A stretch of 64,000 nt of DNA, taken from positions 1 to 64,000 of the forward strand of contig CAWBHA010000006.1 in assembly GCA_963788585.1 (NCBI GenBank), given 5' to 3'. Shown in pieces: positions 25,357-38,012 of this stretch (position 1 is its first letter; each line of letters opens with the position of its first letter). The translations under genes and the position numbers were made by a program. The stretch comes from Bog-473 sp963788585. Lineage in GTDB: Bacteria; Actinomycetota; Acidimicrobiia; Acidimicrobiales; RAAP-2. Below the pieces are notes generated by a model. That model ran no database searches, was not told where the DNA came from, and saw nothing but the letters and a program-made list of their open reading frames with translations.

Positions 25357-26402
25357 GCGCCGCCCGCGGCCGCCAGGCCCCGGCCCCGTCTCCGGCCGCG
25401 GCCCCGTCTCCGGCCCGCCCGGCGACGCCCCGACACCTGCTTTCGGTGGCCGACCTCGGCCGCGAGGGCATCGCCGAGGTGCTGCGGGTCGCAGAAGCCT
25501 TCGCCGAAGTGGAGCGCCGGTCGGTGCCCAAGGTCCCGACGTTGCGCGGCAAGGTCGTGGCGACGCTGTTCTTCGAGGAGTCGACGCGGACCCGGCTCTC
25601 CTTCGAGACGGCGGCGAAGCGGCTCTCGGCCGACGTGCTTTCGCTCGCCGTGGCCAGCTCGTCGGTCAAGAAGGGTGAGAGCCTGCGCGACACCGTCGAG
25701 ACGGTGGAGGCGCTCGGCATCGACGCCGTCATCATCCGGCACGCCTCGGCGGGTGCGCCGCAACAGGTGGCCCGCTGGGTCGAGCGCGCCCGCGTCGTCA
25801 ACGCCGGCGACGGCTGGCACGAGCATCCGACGCAGGCGCTGCTCGATTGCTTCACCGTCCGCCAGGTGCTGGCGGAGCGCAAGGGAGCGGCGCCAGAGGA
25901 GCTCGGCGTCAGCTGCTTCGAGGGCCTGCGCGTCCTCATCGTGGGTGACGTCCGCCACAGCCGGGTGGCGCGGTCCGAGGTCCTGGCGTACAGCGCGCTC
26001 GGCGCCCACGTCACGCTGGCCGCACCGGGCAGCCTGCTCCCGCCCTCGCTCGAGGGTTGGCCGGTCGAGGTGGCAGAGGACTTCGACGACGCGCTCGCCG
26101 ACGCCGACGTGGTCTCGCTGCTCCGCCTCCAGGCGGAGCGGGGGAGCGGGTCCTACGTGCCGAGCCTGCGCGAGTACACCGCCCGCTGGGGGCTGACGGC
26201 GCGCCGGGCCGACCGCCTGGGAGAGCACGCCATCGTCACCCACCCCGGGCCGATGGTGCGTGGCGTGGAGATCGCCTCCGACGTGGCCGACCTGCCCCGC
26301 ACCGTCGTCACCCAGCAGGTGGCGAACGGCGTCGCGGTGCGCATGGCCATCCTGTTCCTGCTCCTCGGCGGGGAGTCCGGGGAGGTGGCGGCCGTTGCCT
26401 GA
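25353..26402 (+). CDS. pyrB: aspartate carbamoyltransferase catalytic chain
   Basis: 349 residues. The carbamoyl-phosphate motif FFEESTRTRLSFETAAKRL, SLAVASSSVKKGESLRDTVE and the aspartate-binding end (THPGPMVRGVEIASDVAD) are present. An Ala/Pro-rich extension of about 25 residues precedes the usual start. No regulatory chain pyrI is present, as usual in actinobacteria. Overlaps both neighbours. Confidence 0.95.
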   Translation: MSAARGRQAPAPSPAAAPSPARPATPRHLLSVADLGREGIAEVLRVAEAFAEVERRSVPKVPTLRGKVVATLFFEESTRTRLSFETAAKRLSADVLSLAVASSSVKKGESLRDTVETVEALGIDAVIIRHASAGAPQQVARWVERARVVNAGDGWHEHPTQALLDCFTVRQVLAERKGAAPEELGVSCFEGLRVLIVGDVRHSRVARSEVLAYSALGAHVTLAAPGSLLPPSLEGWPVEVAEDFDDALADADVVSLLRLQAERGSGSYVPSLREYTARWGLTARRADRLGEHAIVTHPGPMVRGVEIASDVADLPRTVVTQQVANGVAVRMAILFLLLGGESGEVAAVA

Positions 26403-27718
26403 CGTCACGCTCGTGGTCCGGGGCGGATCGGTCGTCGGCCCCGACGGCGTCGCCCGCGCCGACGTCGCGGTCGACGGGGCCACCGTCGCCGCGGTCGGCC
26501 CGTCGATCGACCCGCCCCGCGGCGCCCGCGTCCTCGATGCCGGTGGCTGTCTCGTCGGGCCCGGCCTGGTCGACCTGCACACCCATCTGCGCCAGCCCGG
26601 CCGCGAGGAGGCCGAGACGGTCGAGACGGGCGCCCGGGCCGCGGCGCTGGGCGGCTTCACCGCCGTCGTGGCCATGCCCAACACCGAGCCCCCGCTCGAT
26701 TCGGCGGGGGTGGTGGCCGAGGTGCTCGCCTTCGGCCGGGGCACACTGGCCGACGTGGCGGTGGCCGGCGCCATCACCGTGGGGCGGGCGGGAAAGGCGC
26801 TTGCTCCGATGGGTGAGCTGGCGGACCTCGGGATCACGCTCTTCACCGACGACGGGACCGGCGTCCAGGACGGCGCGCTGATGCGCCGAGCCCTCGACTA
26901 CGCCAAGGGCCTCGGCGTGACGCTGGCCCAGCATTGCGAGGACCGCGCGCTCGCCGGTGGCGGTGCGATGCACGAGGGCTGCTGGTCGAGCCGGCTGGGG
27001 ATCCCGGGCATCCCGGCGGCGGCGGAGGAGAGCATGGTCGCCCGGGACATCGCGCTCGTCCGGCTGACGGGCGCGCCGATGCACTTCCTCCACCTCTCGA
27101 CCGCGGGCTCCGTCGACCTCGTACGCCAGGCCAAGCGCGAGGGCCTGCCCGTGACTGCCGAGGCCGCGCCCGCACCACATGCTCCTCACGCACGCCGCGG
27201 TGTCCGGCTACGACCCGGTGTTCAAGGTGAACCCGCCGCTGCGCACCGACCAGGACGTGGCCGCCGTCGTGGCCGGCCTATGCGACGGCACCATCGACGC
27301 CGTGGCGACCGACCACGCGCCGCACGCCCCCGAGTCCAAGGACGTCCCCTTCGACCACGCGCCACCGGGCATGCTCGGGCTGCAGACGGCGCTCCCCATC
27401 GCCTGGGCGGTGCTGGCGCCGCACCTGGGCCCCGAGCGCATCTTCGGCCTCCTGAGCGCTCGCCCGGCTGTCATCGCGCGGCTGACGGCCACCGATCCGC
27501 GCCGGGCCGGCCACAGTGCGCAGGGCGGCCCGCTCGAGCCCGGCGCCGCGGCCAACCTGTGCGTGTTCGACCCCGCCGGGACGACGGTGGTCGATCCGGC
27601 GGGGCTGGCCAGCCGGAGCCGCAACACGCCCTACGCCGGCCGCACCTTCGAGGGCGCGGTGCGCCACACCGTCCTGCGGGGCGAGCCCGTCGTGATCGAC
27701 GCCGTGGCCCAACGGTGA
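26395..27718 (+). CDS. pyrC: dihydroorotase (frame broken once)
   Basis: Zn-dependent amidohydrolase closing carbamoyl-aspartate to dihydroorotate. The metal motif LVDLHTHLRQPGREEAETV, AMPNTEPPLDS and FLHLSTAGSVDLVRQAK lie in one frame. After about 27172 the next frame continues with HHMLLTHAAVSGYDPVFKVN, TDHAPHAPESKD and the C-terminal NTPYAGRTFEGAVR. One extra C in the CCC before CACCACATG explains the break exactly (expected ...AAPHHMLLTH). Start is taken at TTG 26395, overlapping the pyrB end. Confidence 0.92.
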
Positions 27719-28869
27719 GCGCAGGCACACGTCGCGACGGCGACCGCACCGCCGCGCTCCTCGTCACGGCGGACGGCGCCGTGTTCACGGGCGAGTCGGC
27801 CGGGGCTCGCGTGCCGGTGGCCACGGGCGAGCTCGTCTTCAACACCGCGATGAGCGGGTACCAGGAGGTCATCACCGACCCGTCCTACGCGGGGCAGGTG
27901 ATCGCGTTCACCAGCACGCACATCGGCAACTACGGGACGAACGCCGCCGACGACGAGGCCGCGGCCCCGCACTGCCGGGGGATCGTGGTGTGCGATCTGG
28001 CGGGGGAGCCGTCGAACTGGCGCGCGACCGAGGGCCTCGAGCCCTTCCTGCGCCGGCACGGGGTGCCCGCCCTGACCGGCGTCGACACCCGCCGCCTGGC
28101 CCGCCACGTCCGCGACGCCGGTGCGGTGCCCTGCGCCTTCGGCAGCGCACCCGAGGCCGAGCTGCGCGCCGCCGCTGCAACGGCCCGGCCGACCGACGGC
28201 GTGGACCTGGTCTCGGGCGTGACCGCCGATGTCGCGACCGTCCACCCGGGGACAGGGGAGGGGGCGGGGAGCGGCCTGCGCATCGTCGCCTACGACTTCG
28301 GCGTCAAGACCACCATGGTCGCCCTGCTCACCACCGTGGGCACCGTCACGGTGGTGCCGTCGGGCACCCCCGCCGCCGACGTCGTGGCCCTCGAGCCCGA
28401 CGGCGTCTTCCTCTCCAACGGCCCGGGCGACCCGGCCGCGCTGCCCGGCCCCACCACCGCCGTGGCCGATCTGGTGGGGAAGGTCCCGATCTTCGGCATC
28501 TGCCTCGGGCACCAGATCCTCGCCACCGCACTGGGCGGCTCGACCTACAAGCTGCCCTTCGGTCACCACGGCGCCAACCACCCGGTGCAGCGCCTCGAGA
28601 CCGGCGTGGTCGAGATCACGAGCCAGAACCACAACTACGCCGTTGCCGCCGGCTCCATTCCGGACGCCGAGACGACGCACGTGAACCTCAACGACGGGGT
28701 GGTCGAGGGGTTCCGGTCCCTGAAGGCCCCGGCCTTCTCCGTGCAGTACCACCCGGAGGCCGCGCCCGGGCCGCACGACGCGCGGTACCTCTTCTCGGCG
28801 TTCCGTGACCTGATGCTGGCCCATCCCACGTCCGCCGGCCGTTCCCCCACGCGCGCCAGGGCGCGCTGA
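27715..28869 (+). CDS. carA: carbamoyl-phosphate synthase small chain
   Basis: 384 residues. An N-terminal CPSase domain (VFNTAMSGYQEVITDPSYAG) precedes a class I glutamine amidotransferase with nucleophile Cys in PIFGICLGHQILATALGG and the His-Glu end AFSVQYHPEAAPGPHDA. It supplies ammonia to CarB. GTG overlaps the pyrC stop. Because of the pyrC indel the two lie in one open frame, which should not be read as a fusion. Confidence 0.95.
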   Translation: MSAGTRRDGDRTAALLVTADGAVFTGESAGARVPVATGELVFNTAMSGYQEVITDPSYAGQVIAFTSTHIGNYGTNAADDEAAAPHCRGIVVCDLAGEPSNWRATEGLEPFLRRHGVPALTGVDTRRLARHVRDAGAVPCAFGSAPEAELRAAAATARPTDGVDLVSGVTADVATVHPGTGEGAGSGLRIVAYDFGVKTTMVALLTTVGTVTVVPSGTPAADVVALEPDGVFLSNGPGDPAALPGPTTAVADLVGKVPIFGICLGHQILATALGGSTYKLPFGHHGANHPVQRLETGVVEITSQNHNYAVAAGSIPDAETTHVNLNDGVVEGFRSLKAPAFSVQYHPEAAPGPHDARYLFSAFRDLMLAHPTSAGRSPTRARAR

Positions 28870-28893
28870 GCGGCGTCGAAGGAGGGCCCGGAA

Positions 28894-32202
<3,309 letters not shown>

Positions 32203-32206
<4 letters not shown>

Positions 32207-33315
32207 GCGCGACCGCGTCCCGCCACGGGGCCGGCGGGCTGCTCTCGACGCGCGTCGGCGCGGTGGAGTTGCCCAGCCCGGTCATGACGGCCTCGGGCAC
32301 GTCGGGCCACGGCACCGAGCTGGCCGACTACGGCGCGCTGCACGAGCTCGGCGCCGTGGTCGTCAAGTCGCTGAGCGTCGACCCGTGGCCGGGCAACGCG
32401 GCGCCCCGCGTGCACGAGGTCGGCGCCGGCATGTTGAACAGCGTCGGCCTCCAGGGCCCTGGCCTGGCGGCGTGGACGGCGCACGACCTCCCGGCCCTCC
32501 TGGCGGAACGAGCGCGGGTCGTCGTGAGCATCTGGGGGCGGAGCGTCGGCGACTACACGCGCGCGGCCGAGCTCGTTGCCGACGCCGCGGCGTCGGCAAC
32601 AGCATCGGCTCCGACGACTTTGTCGAAGTCAGCGTCGAGATCTGTGTCGACAGCCTCCGCCGCGGGCGCCGACCTCGCGCCGGGTATCGTCGCGCTCGAG
32701 GTGAACGTCAGCTGTCCCAACGTCGAGGACCGGTCGCGCATGTTCGCCCATTCCGCCGACGCGACGGCGCGCGTGCTGGCGGCCACCGCGTGCGGCTTGC
32801 CGCGCTGGGCCAAGCTGAGCCCGAACGTGCCCGACGTGACCGAGATCGCAGCCGGTGCGCTCGAGGGGGGCGCCGACGCCCTCACGCTCGTCAACACGCT
32901 GCTCGGTCTCGCCCTCGACACGGAGACGGGACGGCCGGTCCTCGGCGGCGGCGGGGGAGGGCTCTCGGGCGGCGCGGTGCACCCGGTGGCCGTCCGAGCC
33001 GTCTGGGAGTGCCGGGCCGCGTTCCCCGAGGTGCCCATCGTGGGCGTCGGCGGCGTCCTGACCGGCCGCGACGCGGTGGAGCTGCTCCAGGCCGGGGCGG
33101 ACGCCGTGCAGGTGGGGACCGCCACCTTCCGCGATCCGAAGGCCCCCTGGAAGGTCGCGCGCCAACTGGCGCGCTGGTGCCGGGAGCACGACACGACCGT
33201 CGAGCAGATACGGAGCGCCGCGCGCGACCGGGCCTCAGCTGCCGCAGGTCCCGGTTCCGCGGCCACGACACGTTTGTCCGGAGCACTACTTCACGAAGGA
33301 GGACGAGATGGCTGA
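32203..33315 (+). CDS. pyrD: dihydroorotate dehydrogenase, class 1B type
   Basis: 370 residues, FMN TIM barrel oxidising dihydroorotate. The active-site Cys is in EVNVSCPNVED; NTLLGLALDTETGRP, GGLSGGAVHPVAVRAV and GADAVQVGTATFRDPKAP match class 1B. That class works with a PyrK Fe-S/FAD subunit, which is missing between carB and pyrD here. A low-complexity Ser/Thr/Ala insert (about residues 127-160, nt 32584-32685) sits in a surface position. ATG overlaps the corrected carB stop. Confidence 0.92.
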
Positions 33316-34147
33316 CAGTTTCGGTGACAAGGTTGCTGCTGCGGTGCGCGCCACGGGGCCGTTGTGCGCCGGCATCGACCCCTCGGGCGCGCTGCTGACC
33401 TCGTGGGGGCTGGCCGACGACGCGACGGGGCTGCGTGCGTTCTGCCGGACGTGCGTGGAGGCGTTCGCGGGCACCGTCGGCGTGGTCAAGCCGCAGGTGG
33501 CCTTCTTCGAACGCCACGGCGCGGCAGGCATGGCGGAGCTGGAGCGCCTGCTGGCCGACGCGTCGGCGGCGGGGCTGCTCGTGATCGCCGACGCGAAGCG
33601 CGGCGACATCGACTCCACCGCCGAGGCGTACGCCGACGCCTGGCTCGGTGCGGCAAGTCCACTGGCGGCCGACGCGGTGACGGCGCACCCGTATCTCGGT
33701 CTGGGCGCCTTGACGCCGCTCGTGCGGCTGGCCGCCGCCAACGGCAGGGGTGTCATGGTCGTGGCCCGGAGCTCCAACCCGGAGGGACGCGACCTGCAGC
33801 GGGCGGTGACGTCACAGGGCACGGCCGTTGAGGACATGTTGCTCGCCGAGATCGCTGCGCTGAACAATGCGCCGGACGTCCCGGCGGGGACGGTCGGGGC
33901 CGTGATCGGGGCCACTCTCGAGCCCTCGGAATTCGCATTATCCCAGCTCGGAGGGGTAATTTTGGCGCCCGGCCTCGGGGCCCAGGGCGCCGGGCCGAAG
34001 GACATCGCCGTGCGGTTCGCCGCGTGCCCCCCGGGCACCGTGTTGCCGAACAGCTCGCGGGACCTGCTGCACGAGGGACCGCACCCCGACGCGCTCCGCC
34101 GCGCGGCCGACGCACTCGTCCGCGAACTGGCGGCGCTGATGGGCTGA
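33308..34147 (+). CDS. pyrF: orotidine 5'-phosphate decarboxylase (type 2)
   Basis: 279 residues. The catalytic Lys-Asp pair lies in VIADAKRGDIDSTAEAYADA, typical of the longer type 2 enzymes of actinobacteria; LAPGLGAQGAGPKDIAVRFA forms the phosphate site. It makes UMP, the last step of the operon. Strong GAAGGAGG before the ATG, overlapping pyrD by 8 nt. Confidence 0.95.
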   Translation: MADSFGDKVAAAVRATGPLCAGIDPSGALLTSWGLADDATGLRAFCRTCVEAFAGTVGVVKPQVAFFERHGAAGMAELERLLADASAAGLLVIADAKRGDIDSTAEAYADAWLGAASPLAADAVTAHPYLGLGALTPLVRLAAANGRGVMVVARSSNPEGRDLQRAVTSQGTAVEDMLLAEIAALNNAPDVPAGTVGAVIGATLEPSEFALSQLGGVILAPGLGAQGAGPKDIAVRFAACPPGTVLPNSSRDLLHEGPHPDALRRAADALVRELAALMG

Positions 34148-34197
34148 GAAGGGAAAATGGGTGTGAACGCCCCTGGCCGAGGCGCTATGGTCTCGCC

Positions 34198-34515
34198 ATG
34201 CCGCAACCTCCCGCACTGACCCCCGAGCAGCGCGCCGCTGCACTCGAAAAGGCTGCCAAGGTTCGCCGTGAGCGGGCCGAGGTCAAGGACAAGCTGAAGA
34301 TGGGCTCCTTGTCGCTGGCGGACCTCCTCACACAAGCGGACTCCAACGAGACCATCGGCAAGATGAAGGTCGTCTCGGTGCTCGAGTCCCTGCCCGGGTT
34401 GGGCAAGGTGAAGGCCCGGCGCCTGATGGAGACCGTCGGCATCAGCGACAGCCGGCGGCTGCAGGGGCTGGGTGCCAAGCAGCGCGAGGCGCTGCTCAAA
34501 GAGACTGCGCGCTGA
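34198..34515 (+). CDS. mihF: actinobacterial integration host factor
   Basis: 105 residues of the mIHF family, an actinobacterial nucleoid protein that bends DNA and is unrelated to the HU/IHF fold. KAAKVRRERAEVKDKLKMGS, then LLTQADSNETIGKMKVVSVL and the helix-two-turn-helix LPGLGKVKARRLMETVGI are all present. TATGGT (34186-34191) lies 6 nt before the ATG, so probably leaderless. The order pyrF-mihF-gmk-rpoZ is common in actinobacteria. Confidence 0.95.
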   Translation: MPQPPALTPEQRAAALEKAAKVRRERAEVKDKLKMGSLSLADLLTQADSNETIGKMKVVSVLESLPGLGKVKARRLMETVGISDSRRLQGLGAKQREALLKETAR

Positions 34516-35104
34516 ACCGCCCGAGGGCGACCCGCTCGTCTTCGTCCTGATCGGCCCCGGCGGGGCCGGCAAGGGGACGCTCGCCGCAGAGCTCGTCGCC
34601 CGTGACCCTTCGCTCTGGCTGAGCCGGAGCTGGACCACCCGCCCGCCACGAGCCGGTGAACGCGAGCGGGGCGCCTACGTGTTCGTCGACCGTCCCACCT
34701 TCGAGGAGGCGGTGGCGCAGGGTCGCTTCTACGAATGGGTCGAATTCCTCGACTACCTCCAGGGGACCCCGATCCCCGACCCTCCGCCGGGCGCGGACGT
34801 GCTGCTCGAAATCGACGTGCACGGGGCCGAGCAGGTCCTCGCCAAGCGCCCGGATGCCACGGTGATCCTCTTGCTCCCCCCGTCGCTCGAGGTGCAGGCC
34901 GAGCGGTTGGCCGCCCGGGGAGACAGCGACCAGCACATCCAGCGCCGGGTCGAGCTGGGGCGGGCGGAGGTCGAGCGTGGCACCAAAATCGCTGCTCACA
35001 CCGTGGTCAACGACGACCTCGGTCGGGCCGCAGAAGAGCTGGCCGCTATAGTTGGTCGGACTCGATCGGCTGCCCACTGCGCCGCGAACCCGGAGGAATC
35101 CTGA
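34472..35104 (+). CDS. gmk: guanylate kinase
   Basis: About 200-210 residues. The P-loop is LIGPGGAGKGTLAAELV; SRSWTTRPPRAGERERGAYV and GRFYEWVEFLDYLQGTPIPD match GMP-binding segments. It converts GMP to GDP. No ATG, GTG or TTG lies close to the conserved start. The only usual codon is GTG 34472, which overlaps mihF by 44 nt; CTG 34505 is the alternative. The stop overlaps the rpoZ ATG (TGATG). Confidence 0.92.
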   Translation: MPSSARRCSKRLRAEPPEGDPLVFVLIGPGGAGKGTLAAELVARDPSLWLSRSWTTRPPRAGERERGAYVFVDRPTFEEAVAQGRFYEWVEFLDYLQGTPIPDPPPGADVLLEIDVHGAEQVLAKRPDATVILLLPPSLEVQAERLAARGDSDQHIQRRVELGRAEVERGTKIAAHTVVNDDLGRAAEELAAIVGRTRSAAHCAANPEES

Positions 35105-35484
35105 TGGCCCAAGGCCGCCACACGCTCATGGACCCACCCATCGAGGAACTGCTCGACAAGGTGGACTCGAAGTTCACCCTGGTCGCGCTCGGTTCCGCCC
35201 GCGCCAGGCAGGTGAATTCGTACTACAACAGCCTCGGCGAGGGCTTGGGGAAGGTGGTCCCGCCCCAGGTGGCTTCCGTATCCGGCAAGCCCGTCTCCAT
35301 CGCCTTCGAGGAGATCGCGGCCGGCAAGGCGACGTTCATCCGCCCGGACCCCGAGGAGGAGGCGGCGCTGGCTGCTGCCATCGCGGACGCCGCCGAGGCT
35401 GGCCTGCTCGAGGGCGACGGCGACGGGGTAGCCGAAGTGATCGAGGTGCTCGACACTGGCGACGAGGACCCGACGGCGAGCTAG
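35104..35484 (+). CDS. rpoZ: RNA polymerase omega subunit
   Basis: 126 residues. MDPPIEELLDKVDSKFTLVA, LGSARARQVNSYYNSLGEGL and PVSIAFEEIAAGKATFIRPD are the omega core; a long acidic Ala/Glu/Asp tail follows. Omega helps assemble core polymerase. It overlaps gmk by 1 nt and is followed by coaBC. Confidence 0.94.
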   Translation: MAQGRHTLMDPPIEELLDKVDSKFTLVALGSARARQVNSYYNSLGEGLGKVVPPQVASVSGKPVSIAFEEIAAGKATFIRPDPEEEAALAAAIADAAEAGLLEGDGDGVAEVIEVLDTGDEDPTAS

Positions 35485-35517
35485 GCGCCGGGCAGAGAGG
35501 CAGGGCGGGCAGCGCGG

Positions 35518-36789
35518 ATGGCCGGAGACCCCGCGACCGAGGCGGCGGCAGTGAACACCGACCCCTCGGTGACGCGTCCCCGGGTGGTGCTGGGCGTCTG
35601 TGGGGGGATCGCTGCCTACAAGGCGGTGGAGGTGTGCCGGCGCCTGGTCGACGCGGGTGTGCACGTGACCCCGGTGCTGACCGACGACGCCACGCGTTTC
35701 GTCGGTGCCGTCACCTTCTCGGCCCTCGCCTCCGAACCGGTTCAGCAGTCGCTGTGGGACGAGTCGTCGCCCATTCCCCACACTCGGCTCGGGCAGCGCG
35801 CCGACCTGATCGTGGTGGCGCCCGCCACGGCGCACACACTGGCGCGCTTTGCGGCCGGGCTGGCCGATGACCTCCTGTGCGCGACGCTCCTTGCGACGCG
35901 GGCTCCCGTGATCGTGTGTCCCGCCATGCACACCGAGATGTGGGAGCACGCGTCGGTGCGCGACAACCTGGCGACGCTCGAGCGGCGTGGCGTCGAGGTT
36001 GTGCCGCCGGAGAGTGGCAGGCTCGCCGGCGGTGATTCGGGCGAAGGCCGCTTGGCCGAGCCCGCCGTGATCGTCGAACACGTCCTGGCGCGTCTCGGCC
36101 GAGCGGGCCGCCGTGACCTGCACGGCGCCCGGATCGTCGTGAGCGTGGGCGGCACCCGTGAGCCGCTCGATCCGGTGCGCTTCATCACGAACCGGTCGTC
36201 GGGCAAACAGGGGCACGCCATCGCCGTCGCTGCGGCGCGGCGCGGCGCGTCGGTCACGCTCGTCACGTCGTCTCCGCTCCCGCTGCCTTCTGACGTGGCG
36301 TCGGCGATCACGCGGGTCGATGTCGAGACGGCGGCCGACATGGAGCAAAGGGTCGGCGTCGCGTCCGAGGGGGCCGACGTCGTGATCATGGCCGCGGCGG
36401 TCGCCGACTTCCGACCCAAGTGTTCGGCGCGGACGAAGTTGTCCAAGGAGGACGGTCTTCCCGAGCTGGTCCTCGAGCCGACGCCCGACATCCTCACCGG
36501 CTTGGCGGCCCGGCGACGGCCCGGGCAGGTGCTGGTCGGGTTCGCCGCGGAGACCGACGACCCGTTGGCGCGCGGTCGGCGGAAGCTCGAGCGCAAGGGC
36601 GTCGACCTCCTCGTCGTCAATGACGTGAGTGCGCCCGGTGCGGGTTTCGACCACGACACGAATGCCGTCGTGATCTTGGATGCGGACGGGAGCACCACTG
36701 AAATACCACTGACCTCCAAGGATGCAGTGGCACATGCCGTATTGGATAGGGTCATCGCCCACCACAACGAGAAGCGGAGCAGCGCGTGA
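35518..36789 (+). CDS. coaBC: phosphopantothenoylcysteine synthetase/decarboxylase
   Basis: 423 residues, bifunctional. The N-terminal flavoprotein decarboxylase (CoaC) has GVCGGIAAYKAVEVCRRLVD and CPAMHTEMWEHASVRDNL. The C-terminal ligase (CoaB) has VSVGGTREPLDPVRFITNRS, AAAVADFRP and KGVDLLVVNDVSAPGAGFDH. It makes 4'-phosphopantetheine for coenzyme A. The stop overlaps the metK GTG. Confidence 0.95.
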   Translation: MAGDPATEAAAVNTDPSVTRPRVVLGVCGGIAAYKAVEVCRRLVDAGVHVTPVLTDDATRFVGAVTFSALASEPVQQSLWDESSPIPHTRLGQRADLIVVAPATAHTLARFAAGLADDLLCATLLATRAPVIVCPAMHTEMWEHASVRDNLATLERRGVEVVPPESGRLAGGDSGEGRLAEPAVIVEHVLARLGRAGRRDLHGARIVVSVGGTREPLDPVRFITNRSSGKQGHAIAVAAARRGASVTLVTSSPLPLPSDVASAITRVDVETAADMEQRVGVASEGADVVIMAAAVADFRPKCSARTKLSKEDGLPELVLEPTPDILTGLAARRRPGQVLVGFAAETDDPLARGRRKLERKGVDLLVVNDVSAPGAGFDHDTNAVVILDADGSTTEIPLTSKDAVAHAVLDRVIAHHNEKRSSA

Positions 36790-37976
36790 AAACGACCTTC
36801 ACCTCGGAATCGGTCACCGAGGGCCACCCGGACAAAATGGCGGACCAGATCTCGGACGCCGTCCTCGACGCCATGCTCGAAGGCGACCCCGCCAGCCGCG
36901 TGGCCTGTGAGACGCTCCTCACGACCGGCCTCGTGCTCGTGGCGGGCGAGGTGACGACGTCGACGTACGTCGACATCCCGAGCCTCGTGCGCGAGACCGT
37001 CTGCGACATCGGCTACGACAACGACATCTACGGCTTCAACGGGAAGACCTGCGGTGTCCTCGTGTCGCTCGATGCGCAGTCCCCGGACATCGCCCAGGGT
37101 GTGGACGCAGCGTTCGAGTTGCGCAGCGGCAAGGGCGGCGAAGACCTGCTGAACGCACAGGGGGCCGGCGACCAGGGGATGATGTTCGGCTACGCCTGCG
37201 ACGAGACGCCGGACCTGATGCCGCTGCCGATCTGGCTTTCCCATCGGCTGTCCGAGCGCCTGGCCCAGGTCCGCCGGTCCGCCGCCGTGCCGTACCTGCG
37301 GCCCGACGGGAAGACACAGGTCTCCGTGGTCTACGAGGACGGGCGTCCGATCCGCATCGACACCGTCTTGATCTCGACGCAGCACGCCGGCGGGATCGAC
37401 CTGGAGGAGCAGCTGCGGCCCGACCTGATCGAGCACGTGATCACCCCGCTGCTGCCCACCGATCTCGACGCCGCCGAGCTGCGCATCTACGTGAACCCGA
37501 CCGGCATCTTCGAACTGGGCGGCCCCCACGCCGACACCGGCCTCACCGGACGCAAGATCATCGTGGACACCTACGGCGGCATGGCACGCCACGGCGGGGG
37601 GGCCTTCTCGGGCAAGGACCCTTCGAAGGTGGACCGCTCGGCCGCGTACGCGGCGCGCTGGGTGGCCAAGCACGTCGTCGCGGCTGGCGCCGCCAAGCGC
37701 TGCGAGGTCCAGGTCGCCTACGCGATCGGGGTCGCGCACCCGGTCTCGTTGCTCGTCGAGACGTTCGGCACCGAGTCGGTTGCGCCCGAGAAGATCTCCG
37801 ACGCCGTGGGTGAGCTCTTCGACCTCCGGCCGGCCGCTATCGCCCGCGACCTCGAGTTGCGCCGACCCATCTACAAGAAGACGGCTGCGTACGGTCACTT
37901 CGGTCGCTCGGAGAAGGAGTTCACGTGGGAGGCCACGCCACGGGTCGACGACCTTCGGGCCGCACTCGGGCTCTGA
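36786..37976 (+). CDS. metK: S-adenosylmethionine synthetase
   Basis: 396 residues. TSESVTEGHPDKMADQISDA, the hexapeptide-like GAGDQGMMFGYACDE and GGGAFSGKDPSKVDRSAAYA are invariant signatures. It makes SAM from methionine and ATP. GTG overlaps the coaBC stop. There is no room for a SAM riboswitch. Confidence 0.97.
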   Translation: MKTTFTSESVTEGHPDKMADQISDAVLDAMLEGDPASRVACETLLTTGLVLVAGEVTTSTYVDIPSLVRETVCDIGYDNDIYGFNGKTCGVLVSLDAQSPDIAQGVDAAFELRSGKGGEDLLNAQGAGDQGMMFGYACDETPDLMPLPIWLSHRLSERLAQVRRSAAVPYLRPDGKTQVSVVYEDGRPIRIDTVLISTQHAGGIDLEEQLRPDLIEHVITPLLPTDLDAAELRIYVNPTGIFELGGPHADTGLTGRKIIVDTYGGMARHGGGAFSGKDPSKVDRSAAYAARWVAKHVVAAGAAKRCEVQVAYAIGVAHPVSLLVETFGTESVAPEKISDAVGELFDLRPAAIARDLELRRPIYKKTAAYGHFGRSEKEFTWEATPRVDDLRAALGL

Positions 37977-38012
37977 TCGTCCGACCGCACCCCTGAGGGG
38001 GAGGGGCGAGCG

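Noticed and set aside
26260..28869. Natural PyrC-CarA fusion
   Set aside because: The long frame is the pyrC N-terminal half plus carA; the missing pyrC half is present one frame over, with a proper stop.
36730..36790. SAM riboswitch before metK
   Set aside because: metK overlaps coaBC by 4 nt, so there is no leader.
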